Origin: Thermoflexibacter sp.
Lineage (GTDB): Bacteria > Bacteroidota > Bacteroidia > Cytophagales > Thermoflexibacteraceae
DNA: 5,775 bases
Direction of reading: 5' to 3'
NCBI GenBank assembly: GCA_025455345.1
Contig: JALOMS010000336.1
Coordinates: forward strand, 1-5,775
Positions 5,391 to 5,775 of this stretch are shown in pieces (position 1 is the stretch's first letter; each line of letters opens with the position of its first letter). The notes below the pieces were generated by a model. It ran no database searches and had not been told where the DNA came from. It saw only the letters and a program-made list of their open reading frames with translations. Both the position numbers and the translations under genes were made by a program.

Positions 5391-5775
5391 TTAAAAACTT
5401 ACTTCATCAATTTTATTTTCATATTTGAATCTCATGCTTTTACGCTGTCCAAGATATTTGAAATGAGTGAAGTTCTCTTGGTCATCATACAAATCCATCA
5501 GAATAGTATTGGATAGCCGAATCTGCTTCATTTGGGCAATATTTTCAACTTTCGCTAATATCCATATTGCAAAAATATCTTCTTTTGAGTTCGTGTATTT
5601 ACCGTGATAATCAGGAATATAACGCTTTCCATCTATTTCCAACTGAAAATGCTTTTTTAAGTAATCTATGACATACTTGTCTGTTTCTGGATTTTCTTTC
5701 TCAGTTCCCAAATATAGGCGAGTCTGATAGTTTGTTTCTAATATTTTTTCAAAATCATCAATAAATACCTTGTAA
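5391..5775 (-). CDS. DUF6702-like exported protein, 5' end cut by the window edge
   Basis: The frame is open from the window edge (first complete codon at 5774) to the TAA at 5391, giving 127 visible residues. A TTG at 5711 lies inside the conserved sequence and is not the start: residues upstream of it (VFIDDFEKILETNY) belong to the same domain. The visible part matches what I know of DUF6702: TDDFE-like start, NYQTRL, a helix with YVIDYLKKHFQLEIDGK (34-50), then strands and IRLSNTILMDLYDDQENFTHF (85-105), ending in KYENKIDEVSF. Family members are about 160-170 residues with an N-terminal signal peptide, so roughly 35-40 residues including that peptide should lie to the right. Function is unknown; relatives often sit next to peptidase genes. 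It is 60 bp upstream of the Sde182-like gene on the same strand and possibly co-transcribed with it. Confidence 0.82.
   Translation of the reverse strand, partial: YKVFIDDFEKILETNYQTRLYLGTEKENPETDKYVIDYLKKHFQLEIDGKRYIPDYHGKYTNSKEDIFAIWILAKVENIAQMKQIRLSNTILMDLYDDQENFTHFKYLGQRKSMRFKYENKIDEVSF

Noticed and set aside
5391..5711. TTG at 5711 as the start of a 106-residue protein
   Set aside because: The frame stays open upstream to the window edge and the upstream residues fit the same domain, so the gene is a 5'-cut partial rather than a short protein with a TTG start.

Overview
The window looks like a chromosomal stretch from a low-G+C member of the Bacteroidota, probably Cytophagales-like, although the order is a guess. 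The case rests on the protein families. There is a carboxypeptidase-regulatory-like protein with the N-terminal cysteine motif typical of this phylum, a DUF6702-type exported protein, a Sde182/DUF1593-type exported protein, a KY-type transglutaminase-like protein and a small beta-barrel-like exported protein. Shine-Dalgarno sequences are mostly absent, which also fits. All five supported genes are on the minus strand, so transcription runs from high to low coordinates.

Layout from the right edge (upstream) to the left: (1) the 3' part of a DUF6702-like gene (5391-5775), cut by the window edge; (2) after 60 bp, a complete Sde182-like / DUF1593 gene (3732-5330) with a nucleoside-hydrolase-like domain and an Ig-like C-terminal domain; (3) after 104 bp, a two-gene unit: a membrane-anchored CarboxypepD_reg-like protein with an N-terminal Cys cluster (2899-3627), whose stop overlaps by ATGA the start of an exported transglutaminase-like protein (1886-2902); (4) a 669-bp non-coding region (1217-1885); (5) a 248-residue exported beta-rich protein (470-1216), followed by a good hairpin terminator candidate (391-442); (6) about 390 bp at the left edge with no convincing gene, only small palindromes.

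Every product appears to be exported, anchored in the inner membrane or placed in the outer membrane, so this is a cell-envelope neighbourhood. The only pair with strong evidence of joint expression is the CarboxypepD_reg-like / transglutaminase-like pair. The Sde182-like and DUF6702-like genes may be co-transcribed, but nothing in the sequence proves it.

The least explained part is the 1217-1885 spacer. Its central 300 bp (1321-1620) is about 14% G+C (43 of 300 by hand count) and carries two T7-N-A7 palindromes exactly 60 bp apart. This stretch abuts a 140-bp island (1641-1780) of about 44% G+C (61 of 140) with small hairpins and repeated TGGGAA-like words. That island is the best candidate here for an undescribed element: a small RNA, a dispersed repeat or a gene relic. 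I found no CRISPR array, tRNA, rRNA, transposase or recognisable defence system.
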